A stretch of DNA of 64,000 nt from an uncultured Methylophaga sp. Its GTDB lineage: Bacteria; Pseudomonadota; Gammaproteobacteria; Nitrosococcales; Methylophagaceae. A program made the position numbers and the translations under genes. Below the pieces are notes generated by a model that saw nothing but the letters and a program-made list of their open reading frames with translations, was not told the DNA's origin and searched no databases. The stretch spans positions 1 to 64,000 of the forward strand of contig NZ_CAMYKO010000003.1 in assembly GCF_947259025.1 (NCBI RefSeq), in the 5' to 3' direction. This document shows, one piece after another, positions 56,163 through 64,000 of this stretch (its first letter is position 1; each line of letters starts with the position of its first letter).

Positions 56163-56723
56163 ATGATTAGAAAACTGCTTAGCAGAATTGGCATTGTGGC
56201 CGTGCTAACAGGATTGAGCACCGGCGCTCTGGCTCAGCAATCCTATGGCTGGGTAGAAAAAATCAGGATTCAACCCTGGGATGTGGAGGCCAAGGCCAAA
56301 CTCGATTCCGGTGCGCTGACTTCATCGATGCACGCAGAGGATATCGAACTGTTCCAGCGTGATGATGAGGATTGGGTGCGTTTCACTGTTGAGCTGGGTG
56401 ATGATGAGCAGGGCCAGCGGGTCACAGAACGAATTGAGCGTCCCTTGTTTCGTGAGTTCAGTGTGCGTGGTGCCGGAGGCCGTGATCAGCGGGCCGTGGT
56501 ATTGATGGAAGTCTGTATTGGCAATACCGTTTACCAGGAGCAGTTCAGCCTGCGCAACCGCAGCAATATGAATTATCCGGTGTTGTTGGGCCGTCGTACG
56601 ATTCAGCATCTGGGGCCCATTGATGTCACGCAAACTTTCCTTATTAACTCAGAATGCGGCGGTGATGCCCGGGTGCTTAGTTATAACGAAACCGAAAAAG
56701 ATGAGGGGATCGGGGTTAATTAG
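56163..56723 (+). CDS. Secreted retropepsin-like protease (RimB/PF05618 family)
   Basis: 186 aa. Signal peptide ending GALAQQ, then WVEKIRIQPWDVEAKAKLDSGALTSSMHA: the D-S-G-A of LDSGALTSS is the single catalytic-Asp motif of the family once called 'ATP-dependent zinc protease', now known as dimeric aspartic peptidases. LLGRRTIQHLG near the C-terminus is also conserved. This copy is exported, so it does not act on cytoplasmic RimK products like RimB. Substrate unknown. Start at ATG 56163 (an adjacent TTG at 56160 is less likely); RBS GAGAGG. Confidence 0.8.
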   Translation: MIRKLLSRIGIVAVLTGLSTGALAQQSYGWVEKIRIQPWDVEAKAKLDSGALTSSMHAEDIELFQRDDEDWVRFTVELGDDEQGQRVTERIERPLFREFSVRGAGGRDQRAVVLMEVCIGNTVYQEQFSLRNRSNMNYPVLLGRRTIQHLGPIDVTQTFLINSECGGDARVLSYNETEKDEGIGVN

Positions 56724-56740
56724 CCTGTCTCAGCTCTAAC

Positions 56741-56771
56741 AAAAAAGGCCATCATCAGGATGGCCTTTTTT
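56741..56771. terminator. Bidirectional terminator
   Basis: AAAAAAGGCCATC-ATCAG-GATGGCCTTTTTT between convergent genes; A and T runs on both sides serve both strands. Confidence 0.92.
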
Positions 56772-56789
56772 GTTTCTGTCTCTGCTCAG

Positions 56790-57479
56790 TCATAGACTGT
56801 TTTCAATTGCCTGCAATGCCTGCATCGGGTCTGGGGCAGCACTGATCGGGCGGCCGATAACCAGGTAATGGCTGCCTGCTGACAGCGCTTGCGCCGGTGT
56901 CATGGTGCGATGCTGATCGCCGCGCTCACTGCCGGCGGGCCGGATACCCGGTGTCACCAACTGAAAATCAGCGCCCAGCTCGTCGCGTAGCATGGTGGCT
57001 TCCTGCGCGGAACAGACCACCCCATCCAGTTGACTGTGTTTAGCCATGTTTGCCAGTCTGAGCACGGTATCGCTCATCTTGCCAGTCAGGCCGATTTGTT
57101 CGAAGGTCGCTTGATCCATGCTGGTCAGCAAAGTGACGCCGATCAGCAGCGGTGAATCAGCATCTCTGCCGACGGCTGCTCTTGCCGACTGCATCATGGC
57201 TGTGCCGCCCAGCGTGTGAACATTGAGCATCCACACGCCCAGATCAGCTGCGGCAGCACAGGCGCGGCCCACGGTATGCGGAATATCGTGGTATTTGAGA
57301 TCCAGGAAGACATCAAAGCCGCGATTGACCAGTTGTCTCACGACATCGGGGCCGGAACGGGTGAATAATTCCTTGCCCACCTTTACCCGGGCACGCTGAG
57401 GGTCGATTTGATCGGCCAGGGCCAGCGCTGAATTCGTATCCGGGTAATCGAGGGCAACAATGATCTTGGGATCGCTCAT
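56790..57479 (-). CDS. pyrF: Orotidine 5'-phosphate decarboxylase
   Basis: 229 aa. TIM-barrel enzyme converting OMP to UMP, the last step of pyrimidine synthesis. Catalytic Asp60-x-Lys62...Asp65 in [13 protein letters not shown]; phosphate loop TPGIRPAG near the C-terminus. Divergent from tgt, with 121 bp between. Confidence 0.96.
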   Translation of the reverse strand: MSDPKIIVALDYPDTNSALALADQIDPQRARVKVGKELFTRSGPDVVRQLVNRGFDVFLDLKYHDIPHTVGRACAAAADLGVWMLNVHTLGGTAMMQSARAAVGRDADSPLLIGVTLLTSMDQATFEQIGLTGKMSDTVLRLANMAKHSQLDGVVCSAQEATMLRDELGADFQLVTPGIRPAGSERGDQHRTMTPAQALSAGSHYLVIGRPISAAPDPMQALQAIENSL

Positions 57480-57555
57480 GCATGACTCCGTGTAAGTTAA
57501 TGGCGACGATCTTAGCGTAACGTCGTTATCAATGCGTGGTTTTCGCTGCCGATAA

Positions 57556-58707
<1,152 letters not shown>

Positions 58708-58787
58708 TCATTGTCAGTGCTATCGGTGTGCTTGCCTGCTGTGGCATAATCGGTTTCTTTTTTTATTGTTGAATTTGAGGATTAACG

Positions 58788-59123
58788 ATGGATTTTTTCA
58801 TTTCTGCTGCCCAGGCTGCTGAAGGTCAGGCTGCCGCTGCTGGCTCCCCAGGCCTGCTTGATTTTGCTTTCCCTATCATCCTGCTGGTGCTGTTTTATGT
58901 GATGCTGATCCGTCCTCAGCAAAAACGTGCCAAAGAGCACCGTGCGATGCAGGCAGCGCTGTCTAAAGGTGATGAAGTCGTGACCGATGGCGGCGTCATG
59001 GGCAAGATCCTGGAAATCACGGATAACGCCATCACTGTGCAGATCGCCGAAGGTGTGGACGTTAAGGTCCGCCGCGAGTCAATCAGCTCTGTTCTGCCTA
59101 AAGGAACGCTGAAAAAACTGTAA
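58788..59123 (+). CDS. yajC: Preprotein translocase subunit YajC
   Basis: 111 aa. One membrane helix (LLDFAFPIILLVLFYVMLIRPQQKRAKEH) and the conserved cytoplasmic part (GDEVVTDGGVMGKI). It associates with SecDF. The N-terminal Ala-rich stretch is usual. RBS TGAGGA. Confidence 0.96.
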   Translation: MDFFISAAQAAEGQAAAAGSPGLLDFAFPIILLVLFYVMLIRPQQKRAKEHRAMQAALSKGDEVVTDGGVMGKILEITDNAITVQIAEGVDVKVRRESISSVLPKGTLKKL

Positions 59124-59168
59124 GTCTTCATTGAGCCAAGACGGTTTAGAAAAAATCAGGAAATCAAA

Positions 59169-61022
59169 ATGAACCGATATCCACTGTGGAAGAACCTGCT
59201 GGTTCTTGTTGTATTAATTGCTGCTGCTGTGTTCGCCATGCCTAATCTCTTTGGCGATGACCCGGCGGTGCAGATCTCGGCAGGTCGCACTGCCACAGTG
59301 GACCTGGCACTGATGGAAAAGGCTGAAACCGCACTTCAGGATGCCGATATTGAGTACAAAGGCGCCGAACTGGAAGCCGACAAGCTTTTGATTCGGCTGA
59401 CCTCCAATGACAGTCAGTTGAAAGCCAAGGAAGTCCTCACCCAGACACTATTGGGCGATTACATCATTGCTCTCAACCTGGCCCCCACTACACCGGAGTG
59501 GCTGGCATCGCTGGGGGCTGAGCCGATGAACCTGGGCCTGGATTTGCGCGGTGGCGTTCACTTCCTGATGGAAGTCGATATGGTCGTGGCGGTCAAACAG
59601 GCACTGGAGAGCTATGGCAGTGATATCCGCCTTAACCTGCGTGATGAAAAAATCCGCTACAAGCAGATCCGTAATGATGCTGAAACGCTGGAAGTGGTGT
59701 TTCGCAACGAAGCGGACCGTGATGCTGCCGAGCAGTTGATCAGCCGTGAAATCAACGAGCTTGAGATTAACGTAGCCGAGGACAGTGCCGAGCCGACCCT
59801 GGTGATGAATTTCAATGAAACCACGCTGCGAGAAACCAAGCGGCTGGCGCTGCAGCAGAATATCACTACATTGCGTAATCGGATCAATGAACTGGGCGTG
59901 GCTGAACCTACCGTTCAGCAGCAAGGTGAAAACAGGATTGTGGTGCAACTGCCCGGCGTTCAGGACACGGCTCAGGCTAAGAAAATCCTGGGGGCAACGG
60001 CGACTCTGGAGTTTCGTCTGGTCGATTTTGAACACGATGTGCAGGATGCCCTGAACGGCCGTGTTCCCGCTAACTCCGAACTGTTCTATCACCGTGACGG
60101 CCGGCCTTATCTGCTCAATAAAAGGGTGATGTTGACCGGTGAGCATGTGATCAATGCTCAGTCGACACTGGATGCCCAATCTGGTTCGCCGGCGGTATCG
60201 GTGACACTGGATGGTAAAGGTGCCCGCGCATTCAGTAATGTGACCCGCGACAATATCGGCAATCCGATGGCGGTCGTGTTTATCGAATCCAAATCGGAAA
60301 CCAAAGAAATTGATGGTGAACTGGTCAAGGTCCGCCGTCAGGTGCCGGAGATTATCAACGTCGCCACTATTCGTGATCAGTTGAGCAAGAAATTCCAGAT
60401 CACCGGGCTCGACAGCACTACCGAAGCCCGTGACTTGGCATTGTTGCTGCGTGCCGGTGCCCTGGCAGCGCCGATTGAAATCGTCGAAGAGCGTACCGTG
60501 GGCCCGAGCCTGGGTCAGGATAATATTGACCAGGGCTTTGCCTCGGTGATGATTGGTTTCGCCTTTGTACTGGTGTTTATGCTGATCTGGTATCGGGTGT
60601 TCGGCTTTGTCGCCAACCTGGCGCTGGCCAGTAACCTGGTCTTCATCGTGGCATTGCTGTCGATGCTGCAGGCCACGCTGACCTTGCCGGGTATTGCCGG
60701 TATCGTGCTGACCGTCGGTATGGCGGTGGATGCCAACGTGCTGATTTTTGAGCGGATACGTGAAGAGTTACGTAACGGCAACAGTCCGCAGAACAGCATT
60801 AATGTCGGTTATGGCAAGGCGTTTTCCACCATTGCTGATGCCAACATCACCACCCTGATTGCTGCGATTGTGCTGTTCGGTTTCGGCACCGGCTCCATCA
60901 AGGGCTTTGCCGTGACCTTGTCACTGGGCATTATCACCTCGATGTTTACCGCGATTATGGGAACCCGCGCCGTGGTCAACCTGATTTACGGTCGTCAGCA
61001 CAAACCCAAGCTGTCAATTTAG
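59169..61022 (+). CDS. secD: Protein translocase subunit SecD
   Basis: 617 aa. First helix at ~9-27; periplasmic P1 domain (GLDLRGGVHFLMEVD; LRNRINELGVAEPTVQQQGENRIVVQLPGV); five C-terminal helices with GPSLGQDNIDQGFASVMIG and MAVDANVLIFERIREELRNG. It uses the proton gradient to pull exported proteins. secF follows after 12 bp. Confidence 0.97.
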   Translation: MNRYPLWKNLLVLVVLIAAAVFAMPNLFGDDPAVQISAGRTATVDLALMEKAETALQDADIEYKGAELEADKLLIRLTSNDSQLKAKEVLTQTLLGDYIIALNLAPTTPEWLASLGAEPMNLGLDLRGGVHFLMEVDMVVAVKQALESYGSDIRLNLRDEKIRYKQIRNDAETLEVVFRNEADRDAAEQLISREINELEINVAEDSAEPTLVMNFNETTLRETKRLALQQNITTLRNRINELGVAEPTVQQQGENRIVVQLPGVQDTAQAKKILGATATLEFRLVDFEHDVQDALNGRVPANSELFYHRDGRPYLLNKRVMLTGEHVINAQSTLDAQSGSPAVSVTLDGKGARAFSNVTRDNIGNPMAVVFIESKSETKEIDGELVKVRRQVPEIINVATIRDQLSKKFQITGLDSTTEARDLALLLRAGALAAPIEIVEERTVGPSLGQDNIDQGFASVMIGFAFVLVFMLIWYRVFGFVANLALASNLVFIVALLSMLQATLTLPGIAGIVLTVGMAVDANVLIFERIREELRNGNSPQNSINVGYGKAFSTIADANITTLIAAIVLFGFGTGSIKGFAVTLSLGIITSMFTAIMGTRAVVNLIYGRQHKPKLSI

Positions 61023-61034
61023 GATTTATCGGAC

Positions 61035-61985
61035 ATGCAGTTTTTAAGTAAAGAAACCCATATCAATTTTATGTCGAAGCGTCTGCTGGCAGCGGCGTTT
61101 TCGATTATTCTGGTACTTGCCTCCTTGGGCTCGCTGGCTGTTCAGGGGCTGAGTTTTGGTATCGACTTTACCGGCGGCACCATGATCGAACTGGGTTATC
61201 AGGAGCAGGCTGATCTCAATAAGCTTCGCCAGGATCTGGCTGAGGGTGGCTATCCTGATGCCACGGTGCAGAACTTTGGTTCCATCCATGATGTGCTGAT
61301 TCGTCTGCCGGTCATTGAAACCCAGAATATGGCGGAGTTGAGTAATGACGTCGTCTCAATGCTACAGAGCAAGCACGAGACTGAGATCGATGTGCGCCGC
61401 GTCGAGTTTGTCGGTCCCCAGGTCGGTGATGAACTCACCGAGCAGGGCGGTCTGGCGATGCTTTATGCGCTGATTGGCATTCTGATTTATGTCTCGCTGC
61501 GCTTTGAATACCGTTTTGCGATTGGTTCGGTAGTGGCCTTGATCCACGACGTGGTCATCACGCTGGGCTTTTTCTCTTTGACCCGTATTGAGTTTGACCT
61601 GACCGTACTCGCTGCGATTCTGGCGATTATCGGTTACTCGCTCAACGATACCATCGTGGTGTTCGACCGTATTCGTGAAACCTTCCTCAAAGTGCGTAAA
61701 GGCACCTCACAGGAAATTGTTAATCGTGCTTTGAACGACACCCTGAGCCGGACCTTGATGACATCCTTGACCACCTTGCTGGTGGTGCTGGCCCTGTTCA
61801 TGTTCGGGGGCGAAGTGATTCATGCCTTCTCTATCGCACTGCTGTTCGGCATTATCATCGGTACCTACTCATCGATTTACATCGCCAGTAACACCATCCT
61901 GGCGATGGGGGTCAGCAAGGAGGACTTGTTGCCGCCGGTGAAAGAGGATGATGAAAACGTCAATGCCGACGGTAGTCAGGTCTGA
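61035..61985 (+). CDS. secF: Protein translocase subunit SecF
   Basis: 316 aa. Six helices; signature SFGIDFTGGTMIE, FEYRFAIGSVVALIHDVVITLGFFS and GYSLNDTIVVFDRIRE. Works with SecD. Ends before a strong terminator. Confidence 0.97.
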   Translation: MQFLSKETHINFMSKRLLAAAFSIILVLASLGSLAVQGLSFGIDFTGGTMIELGYQEQADLNKLRQDLAEGGYPDATVQNFGSIHDVLIRLPVIETQNMAELSNDVVSMLQSKHETEIDVRRVEFVGPQVGDELTEQGGLAMLYALIGILIYVSLRFEYRFAIGSVVALIHDVVITLGFFSLTRIEFDLTVLAAILAIIGYSLNDTIVVFDRIRETFLKVRKGTSQEIVNRALNDTLSRTLMTSLTTLLVVLALFMFGGEVIHAFSIALLFGIIIGTYSSIYIASNTILAMGVSKEDLLPPVKEDDENVNADGSQV

Positions 61986-62003
61986 ACTTGATAAACAAGT
62001 GAT

Positions 62004-62031
62004 AAAAAGCCCGCTGCTGCGGGCTTTTTTT
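62004..62031 (+). terminator. Terminator after secF
   Basis: AAAAAGCCCGC-TGCT-GCGGGCTTTTTT. It overlaps the last bases of the convergent small gene and can serve both strands. Confidence 0.92.
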
Positions 62032-62290
62032 ATGAGTGATAGGACTGATCGCTGAATCTCAGCGCTTTGCTGATGGCGGTGCTTGCTGAAGCCTTGCGCC
62101 GTGACTCGAGGGTGACCACATTGGCGCTGCTTTCCGCCTGCTCCCGCTGACCGGCTTCTTCAACAGTTTCGACGCTTAAAATGCGTACATCTTTAAAGTC
62201 ACTTTGGTAGCTGATCTGCGTCAATAGCTCCTCTGCAGCCTCCAGCGCCAGTCGCATTTCAATTTCCAGGGCTTTATCGGTCATAGTCAT
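62030..62290 (-). CDS. Hypothetical small protein
   Basis: 86 aa, not recognised. Mostly helical and charged: an acidic N-terminal half (ALEIEMRLALEAAEELL) and a Ser/Arg-rich C-terminal tail. No signal peptide, membrane helix or Cys. Only a weak ribosome site (GGAT) precedes ATG 62290; an ATG at 62284 is also possible. The stop lies in the secF terminator. Coding status is likely but not certain. Confidence 0.5.
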   Translation of the reverse strand: MTMTDKALEIEMRLALEAAEELLTQISYQSDFKDVRILSVETVEEAGQREQAESSANVVTLESRRKASASTAISKALRFSDQSYHS

Positions 62291-62457
62291 TGATCCATTT
62301 CATTACTCTGGATATCGGCCGCAGATACGCTGACTTGAGTGAGAACAGCAAATTCCTGGTTTTTGTTATTTCACTGACAAAGTGCTTTGCAGCGGGTAGA
62401 GGTATTCAAGGCAATCCGTGATGAAAGTTTTTGTCCGCCTGCAGACGACGGGGTATG

Positions 62458-63000
62458 ATGCCTGTCATGATTTTACTGCAGCGCTTTTTCCAGATCTGCC
62501 TGTTCAAGGCTGGGCCGGCGGACTTGCCGTCTTCACACTGGTTTCTCAAACTGGTGTGCCTGATTTATTTCGGCATCGGGGCAGTCGTCAGTCATATTGA
62601 CCATGACTGGCTGACCAGCCTGGCCGCCAGTCTCAGTGATACCCTGCTGTTGCTGGCAGTGTGCGGGTTGTTGCTGTATCTGCGTCGTCTGCATGGCCGT
62701 TTTCTGCAAACGGCGACTGCGATGGCGGGTACAGGTGCCATTATGGGATTGGTGGGGCTCCCCATTTTCTGGCTTTATCGTCAGGTAGAAGCGCAGGGTC
62801 AGCTAACCAGTCTGGTGCTGCTGATGGTGCTGGTGCTGATGTTCTGGAGCCTGTTTATTACCGCCCATATTTTCCGTCATGCGCTGGAAATTCGTCCCGG
62901 TATGGCGGCGATCGCCACAGTGGCCTATACCATTTTGTCTGTGGTTGTGGTGGGGCTTACTATTTCGGGCATGGCGACTGGACCTGAATCGATTGGCTGA
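62458..63000 (+). CDS. Uncharacterised inner-membrane protein, four helices
   Basis: About 180 aa. Four hydrophobic helices (FLKLVCLIYFGIGAVV; LSDTLLLLAVCGLLLYL; ATAMAGTGAIMGLVGLPIFWLY with SLVLLMVLVLMFWSLFITAHIF; AAIATVAYTILSVVVVGLTI). The charged loop RRLHGR follows the second. Family not recognised. It sits 30 bp before mpl and may be co-transcribed with it. Start uncertain: ATGs at 62455, 62458 and 62467 all lie near GGGG. Confidence 0.65.
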   Translation: MPVMILLQRFFQICLFKAGPADLPSSHWFLKLVCLIYFGIGAVVSHIDHDWLTSLAASLSDTLLLLAVCGLLLYLRRLHGRFLQTATAMAGTGAIMGLVGLPIFWLYRQVEAQGQLTSLVLLMVLVLMFWSLFITAHIFRHALEIRPGMAAIATVAYTILSVVVVGLTISGMATGPESIG

Positions 63001-63030
63001 ACAGGCTTTTTCATTCTCTGGGGAACATTG

Positions 63031-64000
63031 ATGCACATTCATATTCTGGGCATATGCGGCACATTTATGGGCGGTATGGCATTGCTGGCAAGAGAGCTGG
63101 GCATGACCGTGTCCGGCAGTGATGCCAATGTTTATCCGCCGATGAGCGACCAACTGGCTGCTGCCGGTATCGCTGTGTCCGAGGGCTACGATCCCAGGCA
63201 GCTGGATCCGGCACCGGATCTGGTGGTCATGGGCAATGCCATGACCCGTGGTAACCCGGCAGTAGAGTATGTATTGAATAAAGGCCTGCCTTATGTCTCG
63301 GGCCCGCAATGGCTGGCGGAAAATGTGCTACGCGGCCGCTGGGTGCTGGGCGTGTCAGGGACGCATGGCAAAACCACGACCAGTAGCATGCTGGCCTGGA
63401 TCCTGGAACATGCGGGCATGTCTCCCGGTTTTCTGATTGGCGGTGTACCGGGTAATTTCGGCGAGACCGCCCGCCTTGGCGATACCCCGTTTTTTGTGAT
63501 CGAGGCCGATGAATACGATACGGCTTTTTTCGATAAGCGCTCCAAGTTTGTGCATTACCAGCCACGGACGCTGATCATTAATAATCTGGAATTTGATCAT
63601 GCCGATATCTTTGATGATCTGGCAGCCATTCAAAAACAGTTTCATCACCTGGTGAGAACGATTCCCTCAGAGGGGCTGATTGCCTCACCCCAGGAAAAAG
63701 CGATTGAGCAGGTGTTTGAAATGGGCTGCTGGACGCCGCGGCAATTGCTGGGTGATGTCAGTGGCTGGCGCAGCAATCTGTTGAACAAGGATGGCAGCGA
63801 ATTTGAAGTCAGCTTTGAAGGGCATAAATCGACGGTCACCTGGTCTTTGCTGGGACAGCACAATGTCAGTAATGCGCTGGCTGCCATTGCGGCGGCCCGC
63901 CATGTCGGGGTCACTATCGAGCATGCCTGCCGGGCGCTGTCCGAATTCAGCGGCGTTAAACGCCGGCTGGAGCTGCGTGGTGAAGTGAACCAGATCCGCG
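63031..64000 (+). CDS. mpl: Murein tripeptide ligase Mpl (5' part, runs off window)
   Basis: 323 residues visible, open at the right edge. Mur-ligase family: N-terminal Rossmann start MHIHILGICGTFMGGMALLARELG, ATP loop SGTHGKTTT, DEYDTAFFDKRSKF and NNLEFDHADIF, the Mpl form of the central domain (versus MurC). It links recycled L-Ala-D-Glu-meso-DAP tripeptide to UDP-MurNAc in peptidoglycan recycling. RBS TGGGGA. The C-terminal domain is outside the window. Confidence 0.95.
   Translation, partial: MHIHILGICGTFMGGMALLARELGMTVSGSDANVYPPMSDQLAAAGIAVSEGYDPRQLDPAPDLVVMGNAMTRGNPAVEYVLNKGLPYVSGPQWLAENVLRGRWVLGVSGTHGKTTTSSMLAWILEHAGMSPGFLIGGVPGNFGETARLGDTPFFVIEADEYDTAFFDKRSKFVHYQPRTLIINNLEFDHADIFDDLAAIQKQFHHLVRTIPSEGLIASPQEKAIEQVFEMGCWTPRQLLGDVSGWRSNLLNKDGSEFEVSFEGHKSTVTWSLLGQHNVSNALAAIAAARHVGVTIEHACRALSEFSGVKRRLELRGEVNQIR

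Overview
The window comes from a motile, Gram-negative gammaproteobacterium. The evidence is a Pseudomonas-style flagellar locus with the master regulators fleQ-fleS-fleR, a minor-pilin operon in the Pseudomonas order fimU-pilV-pilW-pilX-pilY1-pilY2-pilE, LapA-type adhesins, and tgt-yajC-secD-secF. The overall style recalls Methylophaga/Piscirickettsiaceae-like marine bacteria, but no rRNA or other species marker is present, so genus is not assigned. I saw no tRNA, rRNA, CRISPR array or insertion sequence.

Layout. (1) 1-12.6 kb is a surface-adhesin locus: the 3' end of an RTX/VWA adhesin, a GlcNAc-transferase-like gene, a 198-aa 'mini-LapA' (retention module plus a putative type I secretion C-terminus, with no repeats and no LapG site), and a 2600-aa LapA-like adhesin with a TAAG LapG-type site, exact 741-bp tandem repeats, a VWA domain and an RTX tail. 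(2) 12.7-19.6 kb, minus strand, is the type IV pilus minor-pilin/PilY1 operon. (3) 19.8-30.1 kb is flgBCDEFG, a DUF559 gene bracketed by hairpins on the opposite strand, then flgHIJKL. (4) 30.2-39.5 kb holds a 1565-aa methyltransferase/glycosyltransferase fusion, two flagellins, flaG, fliD, fliS and fliT. (5) 39.6-49.5 kb is fleQ, fleSR and fliEFGHIJ. (6) 49.6-53.2 kb is a five-gene chemotaxis-like cassette between fliJ and fliK: STAS, a CheA-like protein with no kinase core, CheW, a ParA/ParC ATPase, and a soluble globin-MCP fusion. (7) 53.3-56 kb is fliK and an MCP. (8) 56.1-64 kb is housekeeping: a retropepsin-like protease, pyrF, tgt, yajC-secD-secF, two uncharacterised genes and the 5' part of mpl.

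Regulation can be read from the DNA. Seven sites fit the sigma-54 -24/-12 pattern with exact 12-nt GG-to-GC spacing (before flgB, flgH, fliC1, fliD, fleS, fliE and fliK). Two fit the sigma-28 pattern (before fliC2 and before the chemotaxis-like cassette). FleQ and FleR both carry the GAFTGA loop that contacts sigma-54, and FleQ keeps an LFRS motif associated with c-di-GMP binding. The window thus combines motility genes with adhesins whose LapA relatives are controlled by c-di-GMP.

The best candidate for an undescribed system is the cassette at 49.6-53.2 kb: a chemoreceptor-array-like set with a scaffold (P5, CheW), a positioning ATPase and a haem-globin receptor-like protein, but no histidine kinase or response regulator. 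It sits in the flagellar locus under a near-consensus sigma-28 promoter. The mini-LapA is the second most interesting item.
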